Assembly: GCA_031270825.1 (NCBI GenBank)
Contig: JAISXH010000012.1
Coordinates: forward strand, 1 to 64,000
Length of the DNA: 64,000 nucleotides
From: Bifidobacteriaceae bacterium
Lineage (GTDB): Bacteria > Actinomycetota > Actinomycetes > Actinomycetales > WQXJ01
Reading direction: 5' to 3'
How positions within the stretch are numbered: the first letter of the stretch is position 1; every line of letters starts with the position of its first letter. The translations under genes were made by a program, and so were the position numbers. This document shows, in pieces, positions 49,394 through 59,036 of this stretch. Under the pieces are notes generated by a model. It had not been told where the DNA came from, did no database searches, and was given only the letters and a program-made list of their open reading frames with translations.

Positions 49394-49429
49394 ATACGCA
49401 AGGGGACGGTGATTGTGCTGAATTCCGCA
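49394..49429 (+). repeat. dispersed short repeat, copy 2
   Basis: Nearly identical to 995-1029, in the same orientation, in the non-coding gap between a decayed gene and arc. Flanking sequences differ, so the conserved unit is about 35 bases. Confidence 0.6.
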
Positions 49430-49557
49430 AGGTAGTCAACGCGACGCAGGCCTGCGGTTCCAGGCCAACCAGCCCACCGCGCCTGCCCTCCTTGTTCGCA
49501 CGCCGGACCCCGCACCCGCAGATCCGATTGGAACCCCCAGAGCACTGGTCTGGGCCA

Positions 49558-49563
49558 TAGGGT
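49558..49563 (+). promoter_or_regulatory. -10 element, probable leaderless start of arc
   Basis: TAGGGT ends exactly seven bases before the GTG at 49571. Confidence 0.55.
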
Positions 49564-49570
49564 TAAGGGC

Positions 49571-51103
49571 GTGCCTGAGCAGAGCCCATATGATCGACAG
49601 GTGGCGCGGGCCGCCTCGCTGGAGGAGAAGAACCGGCGCCTGAGCCAATCGCTGGTCTCGGCGCGCCAGCAGTTGGCCGAAGCCCGCCGTCAGGTCACCG
49701 ACCTCACCCAGCCGCCCGGCGGCTACGCGCTGTTTTGGGGTTGGAACGAGGATGGCTCGGCGGATGTGGTTCAACAGGGCCGCCGGCTGCGGGTCGGCGT
49801 GGGGCCCGAGGTCAATCGCGCGGCCCTGCTCCCGGGCCAAACCGTGGCCCTCAGCCAAACGATGGCGCTGTTGCGGGCCGGATCTTTCGAGCGCACAGGC
49901 GAGGTGGCGGCGGTCAAAGAGGTCCTCAGCGAGGACCGCTTGCTGGTGCAGGGCCGTGCCGAGGAGGAGATGGTGTTGCGCCGGGCCGGGTCGCTGATCG
50001 GCCTGAAGTTGCGCCCGGGGGACAGTCTGGCGATCGACCAGCGCAGCGGTTTCGCCTTTGAAGTCGTGTCGCGTTCGCACGCCGAGGACCTCGCCGCCGA
50101 TGACGTGGCCGACGTCTCGTACAGCGACATCGGCGGGCTGGGGGCGCAGATCAACCAGATCCGTGACGCGGTCGAGTTGCCGTTCCGGCATCCGGAGCTG
50201 TACCGGGAGCACCGCTTGCGCGCTCCCAAAGGCGTTCTGCTCTACGGGCCGCCCGGTTGCGGCAAGACTCTGATCGCCAAAGCGGTGGCCAGGTCGTTGG
50301 CGGGGGAGGACGCGAAGAGGGCTGTGTTCCTGAACATCAAAGGGCCGGAGCTGCTCAACAAGTACGTTGGCGAGACCGAGCGCCAGATCAGGGCCGTCTT
50401 CGGGCGGGCTCGCGAGAAGGCCCAACTGGGCGGCGCGGTGGTGGTCTTTTTCGATGAGATGGAATCGCTTTTTCGGACCCGCGGCTCGGGTGTGTCCTCA
50501 GACGTGGAGACCACGGTGGTGCCGCAGCTGCTGGCCGAGATCGACGGGGTGGAGACGCTCGAGAATGTGATCGTGATCGGCGCGTCGAACCGGGAGGACA
50601 TGATCGATCCGGCCATTCTCAGGCCCGGACGCCTGGACGTGAAAATCAAGATCGAGCGTCCAGATCGTGCCGGCGCGGCCGAAATCTTCTCAAAGTACCT
50701 GGTCGAGGGCCTGCCGATGGCCGCGGGCGAGGACATCGCGACAATGATTCGAGACACCGTCGATTTGATGTACGGGACCACGCCGGACAACCGCTTCCTC
50801 GAGGTCACCTACGCCTCTGGCGACAAGGAGGTCCTCTACTACAAGGATTTCGCTTCCGGGGCGATGATCCGCAATATCGTCGACCGGGCCAAGAAGGCGG
50901 CTATCAAAGACCAACTGGAACACGGGCGCCGGGGAATTTCGAGGGCGCATTTGGCCGCCGCCGTGGCGGCCGAGTTCGCGGAGAACGAAGACCTGCCCGG
51001 CGCCACCAACGCCGACGACTGGGCCAGGGTGTCCGGCCGCAAAGGCGAGCGGATTGTGTTCATGCGCACGCTGGCGGCGGGCGGGCGCCAAGTCGAGGCG
51101 TGA
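49571..51103 (+). CDS. arc: AAA ATPase forming ring-shaped complexes (ARC/Mpa-type)
   Basis: The 510-residue protein has an N-terminal coiled coil ([20 protein letters not shown]), two OB-like domains and an AAA module. Walker A is GPPGCGKT near residue 228 and Walker B is [17 protein letters not shown]. It belongs to the pupylation-linked ATPase family that unfolds pupylated proteins. The C-terminus ends GGRQVEA and lacks the GQYL tail by which Mpa docks into the 20S proteasome. Together with the absence of prcBA and pup next to dop, this suggests an ARC of a proteasome-less or differently arranged pupylation system. It starts at GTG in a leaderless context. Confidence 0.94.
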   Translation: MPEQSPYDRQVARAASLEEKNRRLSQSLVSARQQLAEARRQVTDLTQPPGGYALFWGWNEDGSADVVQQGRRLRVGVGPEVNRAALLPGQTVALSQTMALLRAGSFERTGEVAAVKEVLSEDRLLVQGRAEEEMVLRRAGSLIGLKLRPGDSLAIDQRSGFAFEVVSRSHAEDLAADDVADVSYSDIGGLGAQINQIRDAVELPFRHPELYREHRLRAPKGVLLYGPPGCGKTLIAKAVARSLAGEDAKRAVFLNIKGPELLNKYVGETERQIRAVFGRAREKAQLGGAVVVFFDEMESLFRTRGSGVSSDVETTVVPQLLAEIDGVETLENVIVIGASNREDMIDPAILRPGRLDVKIKIERPDRAGAAEIFSKYLVEGLPMAAGEDIATMIRDTVDLMYGTTPDNRFLEVTYASGDKEVLYYKDFASGAMIRNIVDRAKKAAIKDQLEHGRRGISRAHLAAAVAAEFAENEDLPGATNADDWARVSGRKGERIVFMRTLAAGGRQVEA

Positions 51104-51230
51104 CGGCGGTTGTGACAGCGATTGTGGCCGCAGGAGCGACGGCAGGCCTGACGGCGAGCGTGACGCCAGGCGCCAGGCCGAACGCGACGCCAGGCGTGAC
51201 ACCATGGGTGGCAACAGATCGGGGGATGGC

Positions 51231-52796
51231 ATGACTGAGATCGCCTTTGGGATCGAGACGGAATACGGGGTGTTGTCCCCGGCCTCCCGGAACGCGGTGG
51301 AGGTCTCGAATTGGGTGGTGAGCGCCTATAAGGCGGCCCAAGACGGTCGCGTGGCGCCGTGGGACTACCGCTCCGAGGACCCTCTCAACGACGCCCGGGG
51401 CTTCCATCTAGACCGCGCGGCGGCCCACCCCTCGTTGTTGACGGACGTGTCCGTGCCCGATGCCGTCCGCTCGCCGGCGGTTTCCGCCGCCGCAGACCGG
51501 GGCGGCGCGGGGGCGGCCATGTTGACCAATGGGGCACGGCTGTACGTGGACCATGCCCACCCGGAGTATGCCGGCCCGGAGACGATGTCGGCGCGGGAAG
51601 CGGCTCTGTGGGATGCGGCCGGCCAGCGGGTGATGGCGCGAGCCGGTCGACTGCTGGCGCAGGCCGGCAGGCCGGTGTCCCTGTACAAGAACAACACCGA
51701 CGGACAGGGCGCGTCCTATGGAACGCATGAGAATTACTTGGTGGACCGGTCGGTTGATTGGGACTTGCTGGTCGGCTGGATGACGCCTTTCCTGGTGACG
51801 CGGCAGATCTTCACCGGCTCCGGCCGGGTCGGCTTGGGCACGAGATCGCAACAACCCGGATTCCAGCTGTCTCAACGAGCCGATTTCGTGGAGGCCGAGG
51901 TCGGGCTGGAGACCACCTTGAACCGGCCGATCATGAACACTCGTGACGAGCCCCACGCCGATCCGGCCCGTTGGCGGCGCCTCCATGTGATTGTGGGGGA
52001 CGCCACCATGATGGCCGTGGCCACCTATGTCCGGCTGGGCGTCACCGGTCTGGTCCTGCGAGCACTGGGCGCCGGGTCGAGCGGTGAAGCGGCCGAGTTG
52101 GCTAGATCCGCCCGCCTGGCGGCGCCTGTGGACGCGTTCAAACAGGTCAGCCGCGATCTGTCGGTCTCGCAGGGGTTGGCGCTGGGCGGCGGCGGTCTCG
52201 CCACCGCGGTGGAGTTGCAATGGCGGTATCACCACTTCGTCGAACGCGCGCTGAGGTTCCCCGATCAGGAAACAGCCGATCTGATGGACCGTTGGGCGGC
52301 GCTGCTGGAGGGACTGGCCCGCGATCCCATGGAAGTGAGCCGGCAAGTCGAATGGGTGGCCAAGTACCGGCTGGTGGAGTCCTTGCGCGAACGCGGCCAA
52401 CTGGCCTGGGACCATCCCAAGCTGCGGGCGTTGGATCTGCGCTGGACCGATGTCGAACCAGATCGATCCCTGTTCACCGGCGTGGTGGCCAAAGGACAGG
52501 TCGAGACGCTTTTCGAGGAACCCGAGCTGACCTGGGCGGTCAAGCATCCGCCCACTTCGAGCCGCGCGTACCTGAAGGGAGAGATCGTCTCCCGGTATCC
52601 CGAAAACGTCATCGCCGCCAGCTGGGACTCCATCACCCTGGCTTGGCCGGAAGGCGCCGCCAGGGTCGCGCTGCCGAGTCCGCTGGCCGGCAACCGCACC
52701 CAGGTGGAGGCGGTGCTGGCGGAGGCCGGCTCGGCCCGCGACCTGGTGGAGAGGCTGGCCGGCGTCGACCTGGCGGGGACGGCCGCAGTTGAGTGA
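51231..52796 (+). CDS. dop: Pup deamidase/depupylase Dop
   Basis: The 521-residue protein of the carboxylate-amine ligase fold begins with the nucleotide-binding GIETEYGVLSP. It contains LTNGARLYVDHAHPEYAGPE with the catalytic Asp, LYKNNTDGQGASYGTHENYL and VGLETTLNRPIMNTRDEPHA. The Ala/Gly-rich segment before LTNGAR (residues about 80-100) is the position of the Dop-loop that separates Dop from the ligase PafA. Dop converts Pup-Gln to Pup-Glu and removes Pup from substrates. The ATG follows GGGGG; the 127 bases after arc hold short GTGACG-type repeats. A homologous pafA is not in the window. Confidence 0.94.
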   Translation: MTEIAFGIETEYGVLSPASRNAVEVSNWVVSAYKAAQDGRVAPWDYRSEDPLNDARGFHLDRAAAHPSLLTDVSVPDAVRSPAVSAAADRGGAGAAMLTNGARLYVDHAHPEYAGPETMSAREAALWDAAGQRVMARAGRLLAQAGRPVSLYKNNTDGQGASYGTHENYLVDRSVDWDLLVGWMTPFLVTRQIFTGSGRVGLGTRSQQPGFQLSQRADFVEAEVGLETTLNRPIMNTRDEPHADPARWRRLHVIVGDATMMAVATYVRLGVTGLVLRALGAGSSGEAAELARSARLAAPVDAFKQVSRDLSVSQGLALGGGGLATAVELQWRYHHFVERALRFPDQETADLMDRWAALLEGLARDPMEVSRQVEWVAKYRLVESLRERGQLAWDHPKLRALDLRWTDVEPDRSLFTGVVAKGQVETLFEEPELTWAVKHPPTSSRAYLKGEIVSRYPENVIAASWDSITLAWPEGAARVALPSPLAGNRTQVEAVLAEAGSARDLVERLAGVDLAGTAAVE

Positions 52797-52904
52797 CGCG
52801 GACCGCTGCGCCCCCAACGCTGTAGCTGGGATGCCCGCTGGCCGGGCCGGTCGGCTCAGTCCGGCCGGCAGCACAATAGAAGGGCCGAACCAGGCGGTGG
52901 CGGT

Positions 52905-53765
52905 GTGAACGGGGGTTGGGACCGCTACGGGCCGGACGTCCTCAGGCAGGACCCGCACCGGGCGCGGCGGGCGGCATCGGACAAAGTGGAAGCCGAACTC
53001 GGGCTGGTGCTGGAAGACGCCGAAACCGGCTGGGTGGGGGCGATCGTCAAAGTCGAGAAAGCCGGCGGCATGCTGGTGGTCTCATTGGAGGATCGCCACG
53101 GCCGGGTGCGCGGCTTCCGGCTGGGGCCGGGCTTCTTGATCGACGGGCGGCCGGTTGTGCTGACGCTGGCGACCGGGCCGAAGCCGGGAACGTTGAAACG
53201 GCGAACTGCCTCGGGCTCCCTGGCGGTGCCGGGCGCCCGGGCCCGGGTCGCCAGAGCTTCGCGGATTTGGGTTGAAGGCCGGCACGATGCCGAGTTGGTC
53301 GCCAAGGTCTGGGGCGAGGACTTAGCGCTTGAGGGCGTTGTGGTGGAGGCGTTGGACGGAATCGACCACCTGCTCGGCCGGGTGCGCGATTTCGATCCCT
53401 CGGCCGACGGGGCCCGGCTCGGCGTCCTGGTGGACCACCTGGTGGCGGGTTCGAAAGAATCGCGGATCGCCGAATCGGCGCGGGCGGTCTGTCAGCCCGG
53501 CTCGATCCTGGTGTTGGGGCATCCTTATGTGGACATCTGGCAGGGGGTCCGTCCGGACCGCCTCGGCCTGGCCGCTTGGCCCAGGATCGAGCGCGGCGTC
53601 GATTGGAAGACCGGCGTGCTGCGTGAACTGGGCTGGCCGCACCGAAACGAGGCCGACTTGGCCCGCGCCTGGCGGCGCGTCTTGTCGCGTGTGTCGCACT
53701 TGTCGCACCTGGAGCCGGCGCTGACCGGCCGGGTTGAAGAGCTGATCGACTTCGTCACCGGCTGA
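52905..53765 (+). CDS. DUF3097 family protein
   Basis: The 286-residue protein matches the actinobacterial DUF3097 family. It starts YGPDVLRQDPHRARRAASDK, has GAIVKVEKAGGMLVVSLEDR, then a Toprim-like RIWVEGRHDAELVAKVWG and EGVVVEALDGIDHL, and ends with the conserved GHPYVDIWQGVRP. DUF3097 often lies near dop or RecB-type genes. Its function is unknown, though the Toprim-like acidic residues hint at nucleic acid or phosphate chemistry. It starts at GTG, with CACAAT at 52872 as a possible -10. Confidence 0.88.
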   Translation: MNGGWDRYGPDVLRQDPHRARRAASDKVEAELGLVLEDAETGWVGAIVKVEKAGGMLVVSLEDRHGRVRGFRLGPGFLIDGRPVVLTLATGPKPGTLKRRTASGSLAVPGARARVARASRIWVEGRHDAELVAKVWGEDLALEGVVVEALDGIDHLLGRVRDFDPSADGARLGVLVDHLVAGSKESRIAESARAVCQPGSILVLGHPYVDIWQGVRPDRLGLAAWPRIERGVDWKTGVLRELGWPHRNEADLARAWRRVLSRVSHLSHLEPALTGRVEELIDFVTG

Positions 53766-53823
53766 GGCCGGTGTGGGCGCGCCGTCGCCGACGTGTCTGG
53801 GCGCGACCGCGCGCGGCCTCTGC

Positions 53824-53829
53824 CACAAT
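53824..53829 (+). promoter_or_regulatory. -10-like element, possible leaderless start of serC
   Basis: CACAAT ends seven bases before ATG 53837. The first base deviates from TANNNT. Confidence 0.35.
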
Positions 53830-53836
53830 TGAGCGC

Positions 53837-54919
53837 ATGCGTGTCTACAATTTCTCGGCCGGGCCGGCGATGCTGCCTTTGGCCGTCCTGGAGCGGGCCC
53901 AATCAGAGCTAACCGACTGGAAAGGCTCGGGCATGTCCGTGGTGGAGGTTTCACACCGCGGCAAGGACTTTGTGTCCTGCGCGGAGCAAGCCGAGGTCTT
54001 GCTGCGCGAGGTGTTGGCAGTGCCGGACAACTACAAAGTGTTGTTCCTGCAGGGCGGCGCCAGCGCCCAGTTCGACGCTGTGCCAATGAACCTGAGCGCC
54101 CCCGGCGACGTGGTGAGTTTCTTGAGGACCGGGTCGTGGTCCGGAAAAGCGGTCGCCGGAGCGCGGCGGCAGGGACTTCAGGTCGAGGTGATCGCCGACC
54201 AGAAGGATTCCAACTACACCACCGTCCCCGCGCCAAGCGAATACGAAATCGCGCCGGGCTCCTCCTATCTGCATTACACGCCCAATGAGACCATTGGCGG
54301 GGTCGAATTCGACCACATCCCCGAAACCGGCGGGGCGCCGCTGGTGGCGGACACCTCCTCGACCATCTTGTCGCGGCCGCTGGACGTGTCGGCTTACGGT
54401 TTGATCTATGCGGGCGCCCAAAAGAACATGGGCCCGGCCGGCCTGTGCGTCGTCATAGTGCGGGATGATCTGATCGGCAAGGCACGCCCGGCCACGCCCT
54501 CGGTCCTGGAGTACGCCGGGATGGCGGCGGCCGATTCGATGCTCAACACGCCGCCGACCTTCGCCATCTACCTGCTCGGCCTGGTCCTCGAGTGGATCGC
54601 CGAGACCGGCGGCCTGGCGGCGATGGGGGAGCGGAACCAGGCCAAGGCGGCCGCCCTCTACGGCGCCATCGACAGCTCAGACTTCTACTCCAACCCGGTG
54701 GCGACTAACGCGCGGTCATGGACCAACGTGCCGTTCTTGATGGCGGACCCGTCGCTGGACAAGACCTTCGTGGCTGAGGCCGCCCAGGCGGGCCTGACCA
54801 ATCTGGGCGGCCACCGCAGCGTCGGCGGCATGCGGGCCAGCATCTACAACGCCATGCCGGCGCAGGGCGTGCAGGCGCTGATCGACTTCATGGCCGACTT
54901 CGAGCGCCGGAACGGCTAG
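53837..54919 (+). CDS. serC: phosphoserine aminotransferase, enterobacterial-type SerC
   Basis: The 360-residue PLP enzyme begins MRVYNFSAGPAMLPLAVLER. It has GMSVVEVSHRGKDF, LFLQGGASAQFDAVPMNL, LHYTPNETIGGVEFD, the PLP lysine in AGAQKNMGPAG near residue 197, and RVVGG-type GGHRSVGGMRASIYNAMP. This pattern is that of the E. coli/Firmicutes SerC group. Mycobacterial and most actinobacterial SerC proteins belong to a different, divergent group. It converts 3-phosphohydroxypyruvate to phosphoserine. serA follows nine bases later, so the pair forms a serine operon, possibly acquired as a unit. Confidence 0.95.
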   Translation: MRVYNFSAGPAMLPLAVLERAQSELTDWKGSGMSVVEVSHRGKDFVSCAEQAEVLLREVLAVPDNYKVLFLQGGASAQFDAVPMNLSAPGDVVSFLRTGSWSGKAVAGARRQGLQVEVIADQKDSNYTTVPAPSEYEIAPGSSYLHYTPNETIGGVEFDHIPETGGAPLVADTSSTILSRPLDVSAYGLIYAGAQKNMGPAGLCVVIVRDDLIGKARPATPSVLEYAGMAAADSMLNTPPTFAIYLLGLVLEWIAETGGLAAMGERNQAKAAALYGAIDSSDFYSNPVATNARSWTNVPFLMADPSLDKTFVAEAAQAGLTNLGGHRSVGGMRASIYNAMPAQGVQALIDFMADFERRNG

Positions 54920-54928
54920 GGTGTCACG

Positions 54929-56098
54929 GTGACCTTCGCAATCCGCACCCTCAACGCGATCAGCCCGGCGGCCTTGACCCAGTTGCCGGAGGACTCCTAT
55001 GTGGTCGGCCCCGACCTGGAGCAGCCGGACGCGATCATTCTGCGTTCCTTCAACCTGCACGGGGTGGAGATCGAGCCGTCGCTGCTGGCGGTGGCGCGCG
55101 CCGGCGCCGGCGTCAACAACATCCCGATCGAGGAATACACCAAACGCGGCATCCCGGTTTTCAACACACCGGGTTCGAACGCCAACGCGGTCAAAGAATT
55201 GGTGTTGGCGGCGATCTTCTTGGCGGCCCGCAACATTGTTCCGGCGGCGGCCTTCGCCCACCGCCTGCGCGGCGACGCGGCCTCGATGAACAAGGAAGTC
55301 GAGGCCGGCAAGAAGGCCTTCGTGGGGTTCGAGCTGCCAGGGCGGCGCTTGGGGGTGATCGGCTTGGGCGCGATCGGCGTGGAGGTCGCCAACGCCGCCT
55401 CCTCCCTGGGCATGGAGGTGATGGGCTACGACCCGGCGATCACAGTCGAGCGGGCCTGGCGCCTGTCCAGTTCGGTCGAACGGGTCACCAGCCTGAATCA
55501 GCTGCTTGAGCGCGCCGATGTGGTGACCGTGCATGTGCCCCTGGTGGACTCCACCCGCTCTCTGGTCGGCGCGGCTGAATTGGCCCTGATGGAGCCTTCG
55601 GCGGTGTTGGTGAACTTCGCCCGCGGGCCGATCGTCGATCAGGCCGCCGTGGTCGCGGCGCTTGAGGCGGGCACTCTGCGCGGCTATGTTTGCGACTTCC
55701 CGACCCCGGAGTTGAACTGCCATGAGAACGTGGTCACGCTGCCGCACCTGGGCGCCTCGACTGCCGAGGCAGAGGAGAACTCGGCCCGTATGGCCGCTCG
55801 CGAGTTGAGGGAGTATCTGGAGGACGGCGTCATCGTCAACTCGGTGAACTTCCCGGACGCGGAGCTGCCCCGGGCTGAGAACGCCTCCCGAATCGCCATC
55901 GCCAATTCGAACGTGCCTAATATGGTCGGTCAGATTTCGGCCCTGCTGGCCGCCGCCGGCCTCAACATCACCGATTTGCTCAACAAGTCGCGCGGCGAGG
56001 TGGCCTACACGCTGGTGGATGTCGACGGCGGCCTGCCGGCCGGTCTGCTCGAACAGATCAAGAGCATCGCAGGCGTCCTGGCCGCCCGCGTCATCTAG
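54929..56098 (+). CDS. serA: D-3-phosphoglycerate dehydrogenase with ACT domain
   Basis: The 389-residue enzyme has GAGVNNIPIEEYTKRGIPVF, the NAD motif LGVIGLGAIGVEVANAA near residue 146, the catalytic His region TLPHLGASTAEAEENSA, and a C-terminal ACT domain (VPNMVGQISALLAAAGLNI). The short form without the intervening domain differs from the about 530-residue SerA usual in mycobacteria. It catalyses the first step of serine synthesis, directly before SerC in the pathway. It starts at GTG. Confidence 0.95.
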   Translation: MTFAIRTLNAISPAALTQLPEDSYVVGPDLEQPDAIILRSFNLHGVEIEPSLLAVARAGAGVNNIPIEEYTKRGIPVFNTPGSNANAVKELVLAAIFLAARNIVPAAAFAHRLRGDAASMNKEVEAGKKAFVGFELPGRRLGVIGLGAIGVEVANAASSLGMEVMGYDPAITVERAWRLSSSVERVTSLNQLLERADVVTVHVPLVDSTRSLVGAAELALMEPSAVLVNFARGPIVDQAAVVAALEAGTLRGYVCDFPTPELNCHENVVTLPHLGASTAEAEENSARMAARELREYLEDGVIVNSVNFPDAELPRAENASRIAIANSNVPNMVGQISALLAAAGLNITDLLNKSRGEVAYTLVDVDGGLPAGLLEQIKSIAGVLAARVI

Positions 56099-56183
56099 CC
56101 GTCCCCGCGGCCCGGCGCCGTTTGCCCCGCTGAGGGGCTGGCGCCACCGCCGCTGAGTCGCGGTCGCCAGACAGGGCGCCGGG

Positions 56184-59036
56184 CTAGGCCAGGCCGAGGC
56201 GCGCCCGGGCCGCCGCTTCTTGGGTCTTGAAGAGGTTGAAGCGGGGGAGGAACTTGTCCCAGTCGATCAGATGCGAGTCGATTTCGGGGCCGTCGATGCA
56301 GGCGTGTTTGCGGATCAGCTTGCCCTCGACCACAACCGGCACCATGCAGGCGCCGCACATGCCGGTGGCGTCCACCATGATCGAGTTCAGCGACGCCACC
56401 GTGGGCGTGCCGTAGGGCTTGGTCAGGTCGGAGACGGCCCGCATCATCAGCGGCGGCCCAATCGTCACGACTTCGGCGATCGATCGGCCGCCGATGCCGT
56501 CTGGTCTCGCTGCCCCGTCCGCCTGCCGAGCGCTCTCGGCCTCGAGCATCTCAGCCAGCGGCGTGGTGACGAAGCCTTTGACGCCGAAGGACCCGTCGTT
56601 GGTGGCGTAGACCACTTCTAGCTGGGCGCCGAACTCGGCCCGCAGGCGGCCGACCCGTTCGTCGGCGCCGTCCCAGAACATCAGGTCTTTCGAGCGGAAG
56701 CCGGAGATCAGGGTGACATGGTTGCCCAGACGCAGATGCTCGCGCGCGATCGGATAGACCGGCGGCAGGCCAAGACCGCCGGCGGTGAACACCACGGTCT
56801 GGTCAGAACCATAACTGTGCAGGTCGGACGGCCGGCCCAAGGGGCCGGCGATGCCCGCGAAGGCTTCGCCGACATCCATCTGGTTGATCCGGTGCGAGGA
56901 GGCGCCGACATCTTGGACCACCAGCGTGATGGTGCCGGCGGCCGTGTCCCAGTCCGCCAGCGTCAGTGGAATCAGCTCCCCGCCGGTCCAGGGCAGCACC
57001 CGCACGAACTGGCCCGCCTGGGCGCTGGCCGCCACCGCCGGCGCCCGCACCTCGAACTCCTCGATGCCGGGGGACAGGGAGACCTTGCGGACAATGGTGT
57101 GTGTGGCGGCGGCCGCTTCAGAGTAGGCCAAGGCGGAGCTGACCATCGCGCCGACCGCATCCGGCGCCAGAGCGTCCACGAGGCCCAGAATCTCGCGCGC
57201 GGCCGATTGCCCGTCCCCGGCCGCCATGATCGCCGTGGAACCTCCACGAGCGGCGTCGCCGCCGGTGAAGACGCCCGGCAGGGTGGTTTGTTGAGTGGAT
57301 TCGCCGTCTAGGTTGATGGTGCCCCAGCGCGAGACCCCCAGGCGCGGCTCGGAATCCTTGATGATCGGGTTGGCGGCGTTTCCAAGCGCCATGATGACCA
57401 AGTCGACCGGCATGGGCTCGCTGCGTCCGGTGCGCACCGGACGCCGCCGGCCGGAATCATCTGGCTCGCCCAACTCCATGATGTCGATGATCGTGGAGGT
57501 CACAAACCCGGTGTCGGGATCGCCCAGGAACTCCGAGGGCGAACGCAGGACGGCCAGGCCGACTTTCTCTTCGAGGGCGTGTTCAAGCTCCTCGACGCGG
57601 GCCGGCATCTCGGCCTGGGTGCGCCGGTAGACGATGGTCACATTGCCGCCCAAACGCTTGGCCGTTCGGGCCGCGTCCATGGCGGTGTTGCCGCCGCCCA
57701 CCACGATCACGTTCTGGCCCGCCACCGGCGGCAGCGGCGTCTCGGCCGCCTCGCGGTGGGCCTGCATCAGATTGACCCGGGTCAGGAACTCGTTGGCGGA
57801 CATGACGCCGAGCAGGTGCTCGCCGGGAACGCCCATGAACTTCGGCAGCCCGGCCCCGGTGCCGACGAAGATCTTCCAGAAGCCGGCCGCTTGAAGCTCC
57901 GCCAGCGTGGCGGTCTTGCCGACCACGAAGTTGGTCACAAAGCGGCCGCCCAACAATTTGATCTTGGCGACCACGTCATCGATCAACTGGTTCGGCAACC
58001 GGAATTCGGGGATGCCGTAGCGCAGCACGCCGCCCAGTTCGTGGAAGGCCTCGAACACTGTCACCGGGAAGCCCTCGGCGGCCAGCAGATAGGCGCTGAT
58101 CAGCCCGGAGGGACCAGACCCGACCACGGCCACGGGCGGGCGCACGGCCAGCGTCCAGGGATCGGCCATGCCGGCGAACCGCCGGGCCGCCGCGTCCGGA
58201 TCGACCAGCTTGTCCCGCTCCGGCAAGAACCACTCCAGCTGGCCAATCGACATCGGGTGTTTGTGCAAGCAGACGCCTTGGCATTGGAGCTCTTGGGGGC
58301 AGACCCGGCCGGTCACGTTCGGCAGCGGGTTGGCCTTCTCCAGCATCGCCAGCGCCTCGGTGAACTGGCCCCGTCCGATCAGCTCGAACATCTGCGGGAT
58401 GTGGATGCGAACCGGACAGCCGCCGATCGGCGCGCGGTGCTCGGCCAGGAACTTGCCCAGTTCGCAGGGCGCGTCGGCGCACTGCTTGTCGCGGATGGCC
58501 TCCAGCCAGACGAACAGGTCCACGTCCCGCCGGGTGTAGCCGAGGTCCATGTAACCCAGGTACCCCTTGTTGACCAGTTCAAAGTCGGTCGAGCGGGCCT
58601 CGGCCGGGCGAATATACGGCGGGATGCCGTTTCCGGCCGGCCAATCCTGCGACAAGCCGGCGAACATGGGGTAATCGGCCGCCAGGTGGTTGTCCAACGC
58701 CCGCATGAACATGCGCTTCTTGCCCACCGGCAGGTTCCAGATGAAGCGCATGACCAGCCGCGAGGTGTCGTCTTCAGCCTGGAGAATGTCCCACAGGCGG
58801 CGCGTGAACCCCGCCGACAGCTCGGCGCCGCGGAACTCCTGGGCCACCGCCATGGCCCCGTCGGCTATGAACAGGTCCCGGAACATCCGCGGGTTGGCGG
58901 CCAAGCGCCGCTCCAGCACTTTCAACTGGCCGCTGAACGAGGCCACCTCGGCGGTGGCCTCCAACTCCCGCAGCCGCGAGGCGCTGGCGTCCAGGGTCGC
59001 TTTGGCAGCGGCCCACTCGCCGACATTGGTGCTCAC
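56184..59036 (-). CDS. fused NfnB-NfnA-type FAD/Fe-S oxidoreductase (GltD-like + PyrK-like)
   Basis: This 950-residue protein joins a GltD/NfnB-like half to a PyrK/NfnA-like half. Residues 1-170 are an unrecognised helical domain. Cys186, 191, 207, 246, 252 and 256 fit the two [4Fe-4S] sites of NfnB (GRVCPQELQCQGVC). The FAD motif VVGSGPSG is near 304 and the NADP motif VVGGGNTAMDAA near 490. The C-terminal half has AGQFVRVLP, ELIPLTLADWD, TAGGLGLPPVYP and MVDATGMCGACMV...HACIDGPE. That pattern supplies three Cys plus an Asp (about 889), as in the NfnA [2Fe-2S] site. The GTG start overlaps the PFOR stop. It may move electrons between ferredoxin, NAD(H) and NADP(H). Confidence 0.88.
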   Translation of the reverse strand: MSTNVGEWAAAKATLDASASRLRELEATAEVASFSGQLKVLERRLAANPRMFRDLFIADGAMAVAQEFRGAELSAGFTRRLWDILQAEDDTSRLVMRFIWNLPVGKKRMFMRALDNHLAADYPMFAGLSQDWPAGNGIPPYIRPAEARSTDFELVNKGYLGYMDLGYTRRDVDLFVWLEAIRDKQCADAPCELGKFLAEHRAPIGGCPVRIHIPQMFELIGRGQFTEALAMLEKANPLPNVTGRVCPQELQCQGVCLHKHPMSIGQLEWFLPERDKLVDPDAAARRFAGMADPWTLAVRPPVAVVGSGPSGLISAYLLAAEGFPVTVFEAFHELGGVLRYGIPEFRLPNQLIDDVVAKIKLLGGRFVTNFVVGKTATLAELQAAGFWKIFVGTGAGLPKFMGVPGEHLLGVMSANEFLTRVNLMQAHREAAETPLPPVAGQNVIVVGGGNTAMDAARTAKRLGGNVTIVYRRTQAEMPARVEELEHALEEKVGLAVLRSPSEFLGDPDTGFVTSTIIDIMELGEPDDSGRRRPVRTGRSEPMPVDLVIMALGNAANPIIKDSEPRLGVSRWGTINLDGESTQQTTLPGVFTGGDAARGGSTAIMAAGDGQSAAREILGLVDALAPDAVGAMVSSALAYSEAAAATHTIVRKVSLSPGIEEFEVRAPAVAASAQAGQFVRVLPWTGGELIPLTLADWDTAAGTITLVVQDVGASSHRINQMDVGEAFAGIAGPLGRPSDLHSYGSDQTVVFTAGGLGLPPVYPIAREHLRLGNHVTLISGFRSKDLMFWDGADERVGRLRAEFGAQLEVVYATNDGSFGVKGFVTTPLAEMLEAESARQADGAARPDGIGGRSIAEVVTIGPPLMMRAVSDLTKPYGTPTVASLNSIMVDATGMCGACMVPVVVEGKLIRKHACIDGPEIDSHLIDWDKFLPRFNLFKTQEAAARARLGLA

